DNA of 64,000 nucleotides, from positions 5,967,501-6,031,500 of the forward strand of contig OX359264.1 of NCBI GenBank assembly GCA_947179155.2, given 5' to 3'. The notes beneath the pieces were generated by a model. That model saw only the letters and a program-made list of their open reading frames with translations. It did no database searches and was not told where the DNA came from. Made by a program: the position numbers and the translations under genes. This document shows positions 1 through 12,999 of this stretch, piece by piece. This stretch comes from Hedera helix (taxonomy: Eukaryota > Streptophyta > Magnoliopsida > Apiales > Araliaceae). Numbering within the stretch: position 1 is the first letter of the stretch; the number at the start of each line of letters is the position of its first letter.

Positions 1-3000
1 TATGGCTGGAAAATCGCCTCTGTACAAAAAGTATGTGAATGATCTGTTTTCTATCGCACTGTTACATGTTATTTCATTTATTGAAGGTCTAATTCAGTTT
101 CTTGAGGTTATTATGCCTTTTCTGTTTTCTTTTGCTTTCAGGGCATTTGTCTTTTTCAGTTCACCTATTCCACGAGAATTGGTTAATTACATCAAGAGGG
201 ACACAAGTGTATTATCTCGAATAGGGGCATTGAGAGAGGTAATGTTTTTTTTTTTAATTTTAATTTTAATTTCAAACACTTTTTTCCTATTCAACCGCTT
301 GGTGATTTCTAGTTGGAGTAGATTATACAAAATTTCTGATTTAGGGTGGGAAACGTGCAGATGAACTTGGAGTACTTTGCCATAGATAGCCAGGTAGGTG
401 ATGCTACTTCTGTCATGCATATATGAATTATTTACACAGTACCTTGATTTCTTTAGTTGGAATCTGCATGCTTTTAGTTGAGATTTTGATATATTGCCAT
501 TTTTGTCATATCCACCAACGGAATGAAAAGATGGAATTATAGGATTGATTAATATATTTATGCAATTTGTAATTTCAGCTTCATATGTTGTTTTTTCTGC
601 TTACAAGTCTTTAATTATTGTATATCATGGTTCCTCAATTTTAATCCTATAGGGTTTTATAACTGACAATGGGAGAGCTTTAGAGGAACTTTTTGGTGAT
701 GAGGAGACTTCTCGCATAGGAGATGAATGCTTGACTGTGATGGCCACACGCATCGCTACAGTTTTTGCTTCATTGCGGGTTTGTAGTTGAACTTCTTTAT
801 CCTGATTTATAATGTTTCAGTAATATATTAAACCTGTATAAACTTTACTTCTTCAGGAATTTCCTTTTGTACGCTACCGTGCTGCCAAATCCCTTGATCC
901 TAACACAATGACAACATTTCGTGATTTAGTCCCTACAAAGCTTGCTGCGGGGGTTTGGAATTGTCTTATGAAATATAAATCTAGCCTCCCAAACTTCCCA
1001 CAAACAGAGACATGCGAGTTGCTCATCCTGGATAGATCAGTAGACCAGGTATTTAGATGCAGTTTCCGGTTATAGTATGTTTATGGCAAGTCATCTTTAT
1101 TTATTTTGTTCTAAGATGCTTCTTTTGAAAACCAGATTGCACCTATCATACATGAATGGACATATGATGCCATGTGCCGTGATTTACTTAACATGGAGGG
1201 AAATAAATATGTGCACGAGGTAAGTTGTTCTCTTATGTTTTAATTGCTCAATATGTGTTTAGTCTTCTTGGGCTACTCTATATCAAGTAATTATGCTCCA
1301 TAGGTTCCAAGCAAAACAGGTGGTCTTCCTGAGAAGAAAGATGTCCTTTTAGAGGATCATGATCCTGTATGGCTAGAGCTTCGCCATGCGCATATAGCAG
1401 ATGTATGTCTCAAACATCTACATAATTTTTAGCTGTGAATATGATGTCATAAATGAATTCTCTTTGATCCAAGATTATGTTGTCAGGCTAGTGAACGGTT
1501 GCATCAGAAGATGACAAGCTTCGTGTCAAAGAATAAAGCTGCACAAATCCACCAAGGTTCAAGGTTAGTATGGGTTATGCTTTCTCAAAAAATTCCATTT
1601 TTTACATCAGAATACATGAAAATGCTATAAAATGGTTTCATAGTACAATCCAGTTCTCCACTGGCTGTGAAGTAGTCTGTGTCTTCATTATAGTCATTTG
1701 CAAAGGGAAGAGGTGCTTAATGTAATGGTGTTGAATCTGTTGATCATTGGATCTGCGGGTTACAGTAGAACTATGCTTCTGATAGATTCTGATATGCAAG
1801 AACCAATATCTAGATTTATTTTACATACAAGAGTTAGATCATTCCTGAGAACCTTTAGCTTAAATTTCATATGAGAGCATCCTGAATGTCCGTCTCTTGA
1901 TTTCAAATAAAATTCTCCAGTTTTAGCTTTTGATCTACAACCTGCAATATTTTTCTCTGTTCAGGGTATTTACATGTCATAGTTTGAATGCATTTAGTTA
2001 AGTAGACCCTTCTTCTATGCCTGGCAGTGCTGTATCAGCTACATACTCCCTCCCATTTTTATTAGTCATCTTCAACACTGTAACCCACACAGATATCTTC
2101 TTTTAGATGCGCTTCTGACGTCACAATTAGATATTATATTTTTAACTTTATTCTTTAGCATCTATGTAACACCCCCCACCCATATCAGGACATGTGGTTT
2201 AATTTGATATGTATATAAAGTCTCAAGCTACAAGCAATAATAACTTAAATCACTACCTTTTGGATGGGCTTATGGTGGGCTAAGATGACCCAATAATATA
2301 CTATTGGGGCAGTGGATTTGAGGCTTCGGCCTTGGTACAATTTGATGCGCCTTCCATAAGTCCCCTGATTACAATGTTTTAAATACTACCACATAAATTG
2401 GGAGTGAGGCATTTTGTTCTTGTATAGTAGTTAATTTCAGTAAAAAAGAATTACTGATAATATCGTATATATCCATCTTCTATGTTTTGTTTTCTCAGAT
2501 CCGAATTTTCAGCTGGCTATGAAATTTTTTATGCATTTGCTTTTTTATCAAATTTTTGCAGTCTCTGTTTTTTTGTCTTAAACGTTCTAGAAAAGGGTTT
2601 CATTTGTTAAACTTGCAAATATTAAGGAGGTATTTTGTTCCATATTCACCCCAAAAATAGTATGTTGTTAGTTAGAAATGATGGCATGATAATGAAATTA
2701 TGATGATAAACTTGAGGATAGTGTCATTTTACACTAATATCACTAAAAAGAGGGCTCTTTTGTGGAACAATTTTTCTTGCAAATGGTACTCTTTTTGTGG
2801 GGCGGAGGCAGTAATACAAAATGTGGGACTTTAAGCTATGCATCTTCTCATGTCTGTTTATCATCTGATTTGTGTGTTAGTTTCTGTCTTAACCTGTTTT
2901 TTTTAACTCAATTTTTCCCCTTTCCCCTTGTAGAGATGGCGGTGAATTGTCCACACGTGATTTGCAAAAAATGGTTCAAGCTTTGCCACAATACAGTGAA

Positions 3001-6000
3001 CAAATTGACAAGCTATCACTCCATGTAGATGTGAGTCTCTGTATTATATTTTATTTTTCATTTTAAAGATGAAGTACTTCTCTGTATATTACTAATGAAA
3101 ACAATTTTTAACTGCATTTCTGATCAATGACGGAATGTTACCGAGAAAGATAATGTTGTATTTAGCTTTTAGTTTTTGCATGAAGTATCTACAGTGCAGC
3201 CATTTTTTTTTTGTGTACGTGCTTTGGACCTTATATTCAAGGGCTATATTTGGTTCTGGCATTCTAGTGTTCTTACTATCCTTGATTAATGTTGTTTTAG
3301 GTAATCCTGTTAAGGGAAAAACCTATTTGACTAATGAGTCTTTGACATGTGATTTTTTTCTCAATGTACTTGAATATTGCTTTAAGTTTCACTTTCTAAA
3401 GTGAATGCACATCATTTTCAGATATTTACATTTTAAAAATGTTTTTGTGTTTCCTATTGCCATGTCCATTTTCCCTCTTCTTTGCTGCATGTTATTGTGC
3501 CTGGATGATTACTAAAAGTACGATCTCTCACATTTATTAGAACACATGCATGACAGTTTTAGTAGGAAACTGATATTTCCACACGGTGGACTCCACAAAA
3601 ATATTGCTATAGATGTATAATGACGGTTAACCGTCCCCATAGGCTATACATGTGGAGTCCACTGTGTGGAAATATCAAAAAATAGTGTGAAAATATCAAT
3701 TCCCTTTTAATAGTGTATTTATATTAAAGCCAAATTATTCATTTTTGTGGATAAATGAATTATTTCATTAGAGAAGAGAGAGGATCAGAGGAATATCAAA
3801 AAGTACCAAAAGGTCGAACATGATGCGGAACAGGAAATGAGAACTACTGAATAGTGCAAAGGATTATTAGTCATTATTTTATATTGTTATTCTTGGATAA
3901 ATTAATTGTAAGTCAAGTTGTTTTTAGTTAGATAATAATCATGTATCTTTTATTATAGTAGGTAGGAATTAGGAGTTCGTTTCCTTGTTAAATTAGGTTT
4001 CCTAAGTTGTATCAGAATTAGGGTTTATGCATTTTCATAAAGTGAATGAACCCCATCGTTGGAATATACTCAATATAGAGAGTTGAATACAAATTTGAGA
4101 TTGAGGTTTTGTGTTGGGCATAGTTCTTCCCCATTCTCCTTCTTTCTTCCTCCCTTATCCCTTCCCTAATCCCTTATAGGCCTTGTTGTGCATCACAACA
4201 AAAGCAACTAGTACAAGCTTTAAGATGTGAAGTGTCAATTAAAATATGAAAGTTCATGTTATTTAGGATGACCTAATAATTCGTGCAATTACTTGACCAG
4301 TTTTTACGTAGAGTTGAAATGCTCTACTAGGTGGTGCATGTTGCTAGAGATTTCCCACTTCATTTGAATTTTCCTTCCCATTGCTCAAGCTCAGAATAAG
4401 AACATTACATTTTCTTGTCAGAAGACAGAAAGTGCTTCATACCTACTTCAACCAATTTAAGGCAACAAGATTTTCTTGATTTATATGTACATACTAATTA
4501 ATTAGTTATCATCACAGTTGTCATGGCGTTGCCTAGGTGTCCTGGCGATGGAGAGGATAGCATGGTGCTTGTTGACTTAAGGTTGGGCTACCAAGGCGCA
4601 CACTTTAGCAACTCTGACTCAATACTTTAAAATATGGTTATACCCATTACCCATAGGTGACCCATCGATTAAAAACAAGGGTTAATAAAAAATCGAAATC
4701 GCGACTCCTCTTCCTCTGACACTTCTTTGATCGCGACTCCTATTCCTTGACTTTGGTAGACCCATCGCAGCCCCATAACAGCTCCATCGAACTCCATCGC
4801 AGCCCATCGCAGGTGATTGCGAGTCATAGCGACCTAGTTGCTGAGTTGACTCACAGCCCATAGTTTCTCTTTTTGTCTCATTCAATTGCAGCAACCCAGT
4901 CCTCTGACCCTTTCTCACACAGCCATAGGTTTGTTTATCTATTTAGATTAAATGGCAATTTTCTTGTTTTTTCAAGTCTATTTAATACTTTAATTTATTT
5001 TTTTGTTTTACTATCTCTTTTTTTTGGGGGGGGGGGGGGGGGGGGGGTGATTTTGATTTGTCTTTACTTTATTTTGATATTGTTCCAAGATGTTATATTA
5101 AATTATTGGTAAAGATTAGTTTATGAAAACACTTCATGTTAATAAAATATTGATATATTATATTAAATTATTGATATAAGATTATTTTCTTTCATGTTAA
5201 TTATTGTTCCAAAATGTTATATTAAATTGTTGGTAAGAAAAAATGTAAAGGTTGTGAGTCAGGAAACATCCTAAGCTTTAAAGGCCAACTCTTCATATTA
5301 ATAAAATATTATATATTTTATGATTTCTGTCCTTGCCATTTGCCAATACATAAAGCTTTATAAAATAGGCAGAGAACACTTAGCCACTTAGGTCAGTATT
5401 AATTTGTTTTGTGAATTATGATTATACTTCAAAGTTAAACAGCACACTAGGTACGTTATTTGATCAGTGATTGTTTACTTTTTGTATTACAATTTACAAA
5501 GTGTAAACACTATCTATTAAGCGTTGAGTGTTAATAGTTACTACTTACTAAACTAGTAATATACTAATACATTCAAGAGTAAAAAATAGAGAGAGATCAA
5601 TTTTGTCTTATATTTTTTTTTTATTGTTATTGTTAAGTACTCCCTCCGTCCTCAAAAGGATGACTAAATTTTTTTCTCCAAAATGATAAGATAAAGTACA
5701 TAAAGTGAAGGGTAATTATGTCATTTAGTGGGGTCCATTTGTATAAAAAAATAAAATTACTCATCACTTTATGAATCTTGTGGGACCAGTAAGCATAAAT
5801 TTGGAACTTTATTTATTGTCTTTCCTCTACTTTTGTTTTTTTTAGTGTGTGAAATTTGTACTTTGCTCATCCTTATGAGGACAGAGGTAATATTTACGTA
5901 ATTGTGTTTTTAATGGTATTCTATAGTGTTATGTTTTGGATTTTAATGTATATGAAATTTTATTGCCAATATACTTGTGAAGTAAAAGAAATAATATTAT

Positions 6001-9000
6001 ATAAATTGCATATTATGAACAACTTGTCGTTTTACGGACGCCATGACGGTCGCCTAGGCGGTCGGCTACTGCCATGCCTCGCTGTGGCGCCGTGACAACT
6101 ACGGTTATCATTAAGGAAATATATATGCATTAACTGAAAGATTGGCAAATTAAGCTCGACTTAATTTATGCAGATTGCTGCTAAGATTAACAAAATTATC
6201 AGGGAGTTGGGGCTTAGAGAATTGGGTCAGCTAGAGCAAGATCTTGTTTTTGGTGATGCAGGAACTAAGGAAGTTATCAACTTTTTGCGAACAAAACCGG
6301 TGAGAAATTTACTTATCAAAATAAATGTGTAAATCTTGTATCTTTGCGTATATGAAGTTACTTTTTGGTTATGCAGGATGTGACACGTGAAAATAAGTTA
6401 CGCCTATTGATGATTTATGCCGCAGTTCATCCTGAGAAGTTTGAGGGCGACAAAATTGCGAAATTGATGGAGGTATCACTATTTGACTCCCCTACACTCC
6501 TTTTTATATGCTCACATTTAAACAATGCAAGTGTCATGAGTTTTATGCACTATTAGTATAATCAACTTTTTCTCATAACCACTTTGCGTAATGCTTGTGT
6601 GTTTATAGTTTGTTATGTTGATTGTCTTTAAAATTAAAACTTTCATTTTTTAGAAATCTCTCCAATTCGGATACTCGTGAGTTGGTGTCAGTTGAATCCG
6701 ATACAAATTCTTACCTCTCTTGATAAACAAATTTAGGCTTCATGTTGTGGTATTATTTTTTGTAAGATCTATTTTTCTTTCTTGACTGGTTCTCGAGTTT
6801 AGTTTTTCCTTTGTCTTTTGTCATTTGTAAGGCAAAGGTTCCATCCAAAATCATGGCATCTATTTGATCTCTGGTTTTAGAAATTCTGAATACTAATGAT
6901 TTTTATGAGGTGACCCCACAATCTATATCTTCAAATATATGTTTTAAGCATACGCAGATATGTGAAACACACTACCATTTACTTTCGAATTTTCCTGTTG
7001 CTTAGGATTTGCCAAACTCTATTTTTGGGAGGAGTCAGGAGTGGGTGTGTCCCACCCTGGCAGAGGATTTGTTGCTTATATGATTCAGAGGTTTTAGAGG
7101 GAAAAAGGATGCAAAGATGATTTAAGAATGTGTAAACTTTTTCAATTTTTTGGTGATCTGGACTGATCAGTCTTCATATGTGGTGTGCGCGCGCCTATAT
7201 ATTTAGCTATTTATATTGTACATAATTATATCAGATTGTAACTTTTATTTTTAAACACAGGTGAGGTTTCCTGATTTCAACTTTATAGTTTCTTTCTTTT
7301 CTAGTATCATTTCAAAAAGTAAAATATTTCTTATTACAAATATTTTTACATATAAATTAGGAAAAATAAATAAATATATTTCTCCATATATGCGAAAAAT
7401 ATCTACACTAACCTGCAATGTCATATACAATATTTACATTAAAAACTTAGAAAGCTTGAGTAATACCTCTCTCAAATGAGGTTAAGTATTTTTCTTTCTT
7501 TTATTATTTCTTATAGTTGGCAAGGTTACCTCATGATGACACGAGTGCTGTGTACAATATGAGGTTGCTTGAGGGATCATCGGATACGAAAAAAAGCTCA
7601 ATTGGACCCTTTGCCCTAAAGTTTGATGTTCACAAGGTAAGCATGATCCTACTGGTAAAAATTGCTTTCATGTTGAATGAACTCCACTCCCTAACAATAT
7701 ACTGGCCTTTTCTTTTCTGCATATTTTTAATTTAGAAAAAGCATGCTTTCAGAAAAGATCGTACCGGCGAAGAAGGGACATGGCAACTATCACGCTTTTA
7801 CCCTATGATAGAGGTAAGCCACATATTACATTATACACCATCTAAGTAGGATGGATACACGTTTGAAAATAGGTACTTAGTACCGACGTTATAATTATGT
7901 TGGATATTGATGCTTCTCAGATATGCATGTCCAACACTTTGTTCATACATCCGCAATTTGAAATATTTCATTTCTTTCAAACACATGTTAGAGGATTCTT
8001 GTATCCCTAAACACGTATGAGTTTGCCTGTCATGAGATGTGTGACCATAAGGCCATGAATTATGTTGAATTTAAACAAAAGATCTTCTCAGTTAAGCGCC
8101 AAGCTTCTCATATTGAATTTACTACTAAAATGGGAAACTGAAAACTCTATAGTAATATCATTACAATGATTATTTATTCTTACATAAATATATGCACCAG
8201 CCCATATAGATAATTGTGTGTGGGGCATGTATGTTTATGCATCCCTTAGTTACCCATAATACTTTTCAGAAATTTTCATGTTGATTTGTCGTTGTTCTGT
8301 TGTATTTTATTCCTTATATGTATCCATGCTACATAGCTTTACAGAATTTGCTATTCTGATTTTTGTGGACCAGAAAAATGGATATCGAACTGAGGCTCTA
8401 GGGGCTCAGGATTCTTGTTATTCTGGCATCTTAGTTGTCAGAATAGATTTGTGAGGAGTGATTTTTATCTTTGTTCTTTCTCCTTTTATTTCAGGGTTAG
8501 GGGCGGGGATGAGCGAGGAGGGGTGAGGCGGGGTGGGGTGGGGAAGTCCATAGATACAATTCTATCTCAGTACCATTTGCATCAAAGTGTTACAATTGTC
8601 CAATTACAGAATTTAGAGTTGTATATACTATGATCTATGTTGGGAGTAACTTGAGTATTTAATACCCTTGAGTGTTGACTAGACCCCAATCTGAGACTGG
8701 GCCAAGGAGGTGTATTATTGTCATATAACTGTGATAAAATGACATTTGGCTGCCCAAGAATGTGTTGGGATTTTTTAATCAGATATCAGATAGGAAGAGC
8801 CAAATCTCAGTGAATCACAATTATAATTATTGACAATCCACATACTTGGCCCATGCACATGGCTGCCTAAAAATGTGTTATGCCTTTGCAAAATTATTAT
8901 CTTTTTGATTATTGTGTCTCCATTTCTTTACAATCTGGATGGGATAATTTTCTTATGTGAGTTTAGGCAAGCTAAGGACCATATTTTGCAGTCAACAGTT

Positions 9001-9427
9001 TTATGTTGGCAGTATGATGTCTTGTTGGATGGTATATAAACTCTTTGCCATATTTATTTAATGATCTACCACAAGTATCCTTGCGTTTATAGCTTTCAAT
9101 CAATGATTTAACCTAGTTATTCTTAATTGTTTCCCTCGTTTTCTATCCATAATGGAGCACGAGTTAGAGCCAATAAAAATGTGAAGGTGCTACTCAGTAC
9201 CCTCATGGCCTAGAATAATTATTGTTCTCGACCTCTCTGAGTATTTACATCTGATTTTTATGTGTACTGATATGTAACTTCTTTCTTAAAAAACATCGCT
9301 GATTTATTTTATAATACCTGGAAAAATCTTATAGCAAATAGTGAAAGGAATCAATTGTATACTCATAATATTGTTAACACAGAGGATGAATGATAGAAAG
9401 ACAGAAGCATGAACCTTTTTTTTTTCT

Positions 9428-9460
<33 letters not shown>

Positions 9461-10727
9461 AGGAAGGGGGGTGGGATGGTATTTGATTTTGTATGATGAT
9501 GATGGTAAAAAACTGGACAAAGTGACAAGCTTAGGATTCATGGGCTAAAACATATCTTGTTCATCATTTAACGATTATTTTGGTTAATGACTACCGTCTT
9601 AAAAATATTGCATTTTTCATTTAGGACCAACCTGTATTGAACTTATATGATGTTGAGGAATAGAGCAAGTTAGCTGGTGACCTGTTGCCATATTTAGTTA
9701 AGATCCTGCTGAAGGAATTGTTACTTGGTGTATCTCAATTTTCAGGAACTAATTGAAAAACTTAGCAAAGGTGAACTACCAAAGAGTGATTACTCTTGTA
9801 TGAATGACCCTAGTCCAACTTTCCACGGGACCTCACAGACTGCGACAACAAGAGTAGGTCAACCTCCAGCAGCTCATTCAATGAGGTCAAGGCGCACGGC
9901 AACGTGGGCTAGGCCTCGAACCTCTGATGATGGGTATTCAAGGTATGCTTGTTGCAGTTTTCTTTGTTGGATCAAATACTCCATCTTACCCTGAATTTAC
10001 TAATTTGTAGGTTTAACTCACTGCCATAATTTCTCATAAAATGTAACCAATCATCTCGGTTATCGTTTAAATGGAATTTATAAGCTTAGCTTTCTCCTTT
10101 TATCCCCTTGGCTGCTATCAATTTTCTGTGTGCAATTTCTTAGTTCCATTTTACTTGTATTGTATCTTACTCCTTTATGAGTGCCTTTTCTGCTAGTGAT
10201 TCAATTCTGAGGCATGCATCTAGTGATTTCAAGAAAATGGGCCAACGCATTTTTGTTTTCATTGTTGGTGGAGCAACTCGATCTGAGGTATTAATTGATA
10301 ATTCATTTTTTCATCTCTCTGAAACTCTATGGCTGAATTGTTTGGCATATTGAGGTTTTAAGTGGTTATTCTTTCTCAGCTGCGGGTTTGTCACCAATTA
10401 ACAACGAAGTTGAAGAGGGAGATTGTTTTAGGTTCATCTAGTCTTGATGATCCCCCGCAATTTATCACGGTGTGTTTCTTTCCTTTATTCTGAAAAGCTC
10501 TAAATCGCATCTCAACCCGTCTGGGTCTTAAAATACTAGGTGTTAGAATATGTTTATCTATGATGCACTGCATCTTCACAGTGATAACAATTCTTACAGT
10601 AGTTGTTTCTCTTCTTCTTTGTCTATTTTTCAATAAAACTAAAATTCCTGTCTATCTGGTTGATGTGTTGCAGAAACTGAAGCTGATGACAGCAAATGAG
10701 CTCTCATTGGATGATCTCCAGATTTAA
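1..10727 (+). CDS. KEU: KEULE/SEC1-type Sec1/Munc18 protein, 5'-partial, 17 exons visible
   Basis: Sec1/Munc18 (SM) protein that binds syntaxin-type SNAREs (KNOLLE in Arabidopsis) and controls vesicle fusion at the cell plate and plasma membrane. Exons were read by joining frames across GT/AG sites: 1-30, 142-238, 361-393, 653-778, 857-1048, 1136-1219, 1304-1402, 1487-1563, 2934-3030, 6174-6299, 6377-6472, 7517-7636, 7736-7813, 9746-9942, 10197-10287, 10380-10469, 10674-10727 (TAA). All phases agree, giving about 561 residues. The family is near 666, so roughly the first 105 residues lie left of the window. Recognisable stretches are SPLYKK-AFVFFSSP, FAIDSQGFITDN, LDRSVDQIAPIIHEWTYDAM, the basic linker RSRRTATWARPR, and the C-terminal IFVFIVGGATRSELRVCHQL. 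No frame break is seen. Intron 9 (3031-6173) and intron 13 (7814-9745) are swollen by repeats. The KEULE versus SEC1A/B paralogue assignment is from memory of family sequences and is less certain than the family. Confidence 0.93.
3572..3676. repeat. Foldback (MITE-like) inverted repeat in KEULE intron 9
   Basis: Two 26-bp arms (3572-3597 and 3651-3676) are inverted copies with one mismatch; each starts GATATTTCCACAC read from outside. The 53-bp spacer holds a perfect 14-bp palindrome, GACGGTTAACCGTC, at 3622-3635. A second partial copy of the arm end (GATATTTTCACAC on the - strand) follows at about 3685-3697. No target duplication was identified, so it is called by structure only. Confidence 0.6.
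3821..4195 (+). mobile_element. Probable small solo LTR in KEULE intron 9
   Basis: A 375-bp block begins TGATGC and ends GCATCA, giving a 6-bp terminal inversion and the TG..CA ends of LTRs. It is flanked by GAACA (3816-3820) and CAACA (4196-4200), a 5-bp duplication with one mismatch. The content (a GGGTTTATGC stretch, then a C/T-rich tail before the end) resembles copia LTRs. There is no internal domain. The size also fits a TRIM-type element. Confidence 0.5.
5026..5047 (+). repeat. Homopolymer G run (22 bp)
   Basis: Twenty-two consecutive G follow a T-rich tract. The exact length in the genome is uncertain because such runs are sequenced poorly. Confidence 0.9.
5638..5892. mobile_element. 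Stowaway-type MITE (Tc1/mariner-derived)
   Basis: About 255 bp starting TACTCCCTCCGTCCTC, the Stowaway terminal signature, and ending with the inverse (read inward TATTACCTCTGTCCTC). Both ends extend into the inverted motif AAGGATGA. TA dinucleotides flank both ends (5638-5639 and 5891-5892), as expected for mariner-type insertion. It lies wholly inside the hAT element at 4513-6103, so it landed later. Confidence 0.8.
9430..9459 (+). repeat. Homopolymer G run (30 bp) in KEULE intron 13
   Basis: Thirty consecutive G, followed by an AGGAAGGGGGGTGGG purine stretch, inside intron 7814-9745. It is able to form G-quadruplex DNA/RNA on the sense strand. Confidence 0.9.
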
Positions 10728-12002
10728 AGACGAGTTAGTTATTAAGCTGTTAAAGCAATTGCTCTCGGGCGTGCTTTTCCCTTTTGTATCTACTAGTTCA
10801 AATATAGTTTGATTATTTAAATTATTTAACATTTGATGTAAAATGTTTTCATAGAAAAATGGTATTATAATAATACGATATTTTAGAACAATCTGGGGGT
10901 TCATTTTTTTTTTTTATGATGTTTGTGTAATTGCTTTACTGAGACAATCCTGATTCAGATTGTGTACAACAACATATCATACCAGTTGATGAATGATTCA
11001 AGAGGTTTGAGTTCTAGTATTTTGAGCAAATCCTGGTGATGTACTGAAAAGGGCCAAAATAGGGCAACTGCTGCTTCACATCAATATATACAAAAAATGA
11101 AAGCTTTATTTTTTAGTACTGGTCTCCCAACCCCTTCTTCTCTTAATTATAGCCTCTCAAATTTTATATTTGAGTGATACACTATGGTCCCCATTAGAGT
11201 CGTATCTTCTCCTTTGTTTTCCCCTAATTATTGTAATATATTGTCACTTGTGTAACACTAGCAAATGAGTCATGTAGATGAAACAAGCCAATGTGGACCA
11301 AATGTATGTAGGCATGTGCATATATATAGCATTATAGTATCACTAGGTTGTGTAGTTAGTAAATCCCTTTTTAATTAAATACATAAAGTTTCCTGAATTA
11401 AAAATTGAAAATATGTATGTATCATGTATCATGCACACGCCTCAACTTAGAGCCAAACCAATAGAGTGGGAAATACATGCACTCCCACCATATTCCAACT
11501 TTTTTATTGCTATAAAATTTAAATTTTATTTGGGAAAATGAGTATTCTCCTCTACTCAAAGCCAAGGAGCCATAGTTGTGATTTTTCTAAATGAATTTGT
11601 CATGAAGGTCAAGATACGTATCAAAATGATGACAAAAGATAATTACAAATGAGTGAATACAAAATAACGTGTCAAATAATAATTAACTAATATTTTATTA
11701 TACATGTAAGGATCTAATAATTATAACTAATTATTACTGTATACTTTATTTTGTATTTAATTTTTTGTCACTAATATATTATTAATTAAAAAGAAGGGAG
11801 GAAAGATGTAAAAAGGGTCCTAGTTTTGACATCTCAATAAATTGCACAAGATTAATGGAAAAGTAACAAATAATATATATATATAACTGACCATAAAAAA
11901 AAGGGTAAAGAAAGGTTATATATTATGTTAGTTATGCCCAAAAAGCAAGTAAAAAGAAATCGCCATTTTGTCAACTCTATAAAAGCTGACACATTATACC
12001 AT

Positions 12003-12004
<2 letters not shown>
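10728..12004. other. 3' flank of KEULE and AT-rich intergenic DNA
   Basis: The KEULE 3' UTR is expected in the first few hundred bases after the TAA at 10725-10727. Beyond that the DNA is AT-rich and no reading frame, RNA gene or repeat structure could be supported. Confidence 0.5.

Positions 12005-12074
<70 letters not shown>
12005..12074. repeat. Compound (TA)n(GA)n microsatellite
   Basis: An alternating TA tract runs to about 12039 and passes directly into a GA tract to about 12074. Confidence 0.95.
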
Positions 12075-12076
<2 letters not shown>

Positions 12077-12097
12077 AAATTTAAGAGTATATTATTT

Positions 12098-12285
12098 TAA
12101 AGGATATATTTAGCATTTTTTTTTAACGACGAATCTGACGACGATTTGGTCCGTCGCCATAAGTTCATCTGTCGCTATATGTTTATCTGTCGCGATATGT
12201 TGTATGTCGCTAAAAGTTTTAGTAACGGATCAAACTATCGCCGGGTTCATCGCTAAAAAAAATATGCTTAGTATACTCTTTAACA
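12098..12285. repeat. Diverged foldback element with GTCGC-type motifs
   Basis: The left half and the reverse complement of the right half align imperfectly over about 50 bases, sharing T-rich runs followed by A(A/G)CGA(C/T)GAA and TTTGATCCGTT-like blocks. Several GTCGC words recur between. It looks like an old MITE. No clear target duplication was seen, so the superfamily is left open. Confidence 0.4.
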
Positions 12286-12305
12286 AAGTATGTCATTGAA
12301 CCAAG

Positions 12306-12307
<2 letters not shown>

Positions 12308-12369
<62 letters not shown>
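12308..12369. repeat. (TA)n microsatellite
   Basis: About 30 TA units with no interruption. Confidence 0.95.
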
Positions 12370-12373
<4 letters not shown>

Positions 12374-12853
12374 CAGTAGTCTTGGGATAAATTCACGTAG
12401 TATCTCATGTGAATGAAAATTTTCTATTTTAGTGAGTTTATAACTATAAGTAGTGAATTACCACTAAAATATTTTTTTTTTATTAACCTGAGATATTATA
12501 TGGCATTGCCTTAAGATCATTAAATAATTTTTGATATATTGAATGTACAAGTGGACTAATCAAGAATATTGTAAAATCTAGAAACGTGTGGAACTATATA
12601 TTTTTATCATAGCAAAGGTTATTGGTCATTATTATTATTCATTAGGTGATATATAAGTGCAGTGCAAGGAATGATGGCAATGTTGTTTATGAAAGTTAAG
12701 TTCTAGCTGATACTAATTTAAAAGGCGCCAAAAAAAATGAAATAAAAGAAGCTGCCAATCATTTTGTGCTATTGAGCATGGATGACCATTGGAGATTTTT
12801 GCTATTTTTATCATTTCATGTTTAATAATAGGAAATTGATATTTTTATCAGTT

Positions 12854-12906
12854 AATTTGATATTTTTATAAGTGAATATTATTTACTCTTATAAAAATAT
12901 CAAATT
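12854..12906. repeat. 53-bp palindromic foldback
   Basis: Arms of about 18 bp, AATTTGATATTTTTATAA and its inverse, flank a short spacer. GATATTTTTA-type words also occur just outside, so this may be the core of a larger MITE. Confidence 0.6.
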
Positions 12907-12999
12907 ATTTTTTAAAAATATCCTTGTCAAAAGGGTAGGAGGCACGTGATAAAATATACAATTTTATTTTATTTTTTAGGGTTTTTTTAAATATTAAAA

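Larger units (their letters stand above)
4513..6103. mobile_element. Non-autonomous hAT element in KEULE intron 9
   Basis: This 1591-bp element is bounded by a perfect 8-bp target duplication GTTATCAT (4505-4512 and 6104-6111). The terminal inverted repeats are CACAGTTGTCATGGCG on the left and CGTAGTTGTCACGGCG read inward from the right. Both ends continue into GC-rich sequence with CCTAGG-type motifs. An 8-bp duplication is the mark of hAT transposases. No transposase ORF is seen, so it must be moved in trans. It contains a 22-G run (5026-5047) and a nested Stowaway element. Confidence 0.8.

Noticed and set aside
2164..2460. TGTAACACCCC word in KEULE intron 8 resembling an LTR start
   Set aside because: No matching CA end, target duplication or partner LTR was found.
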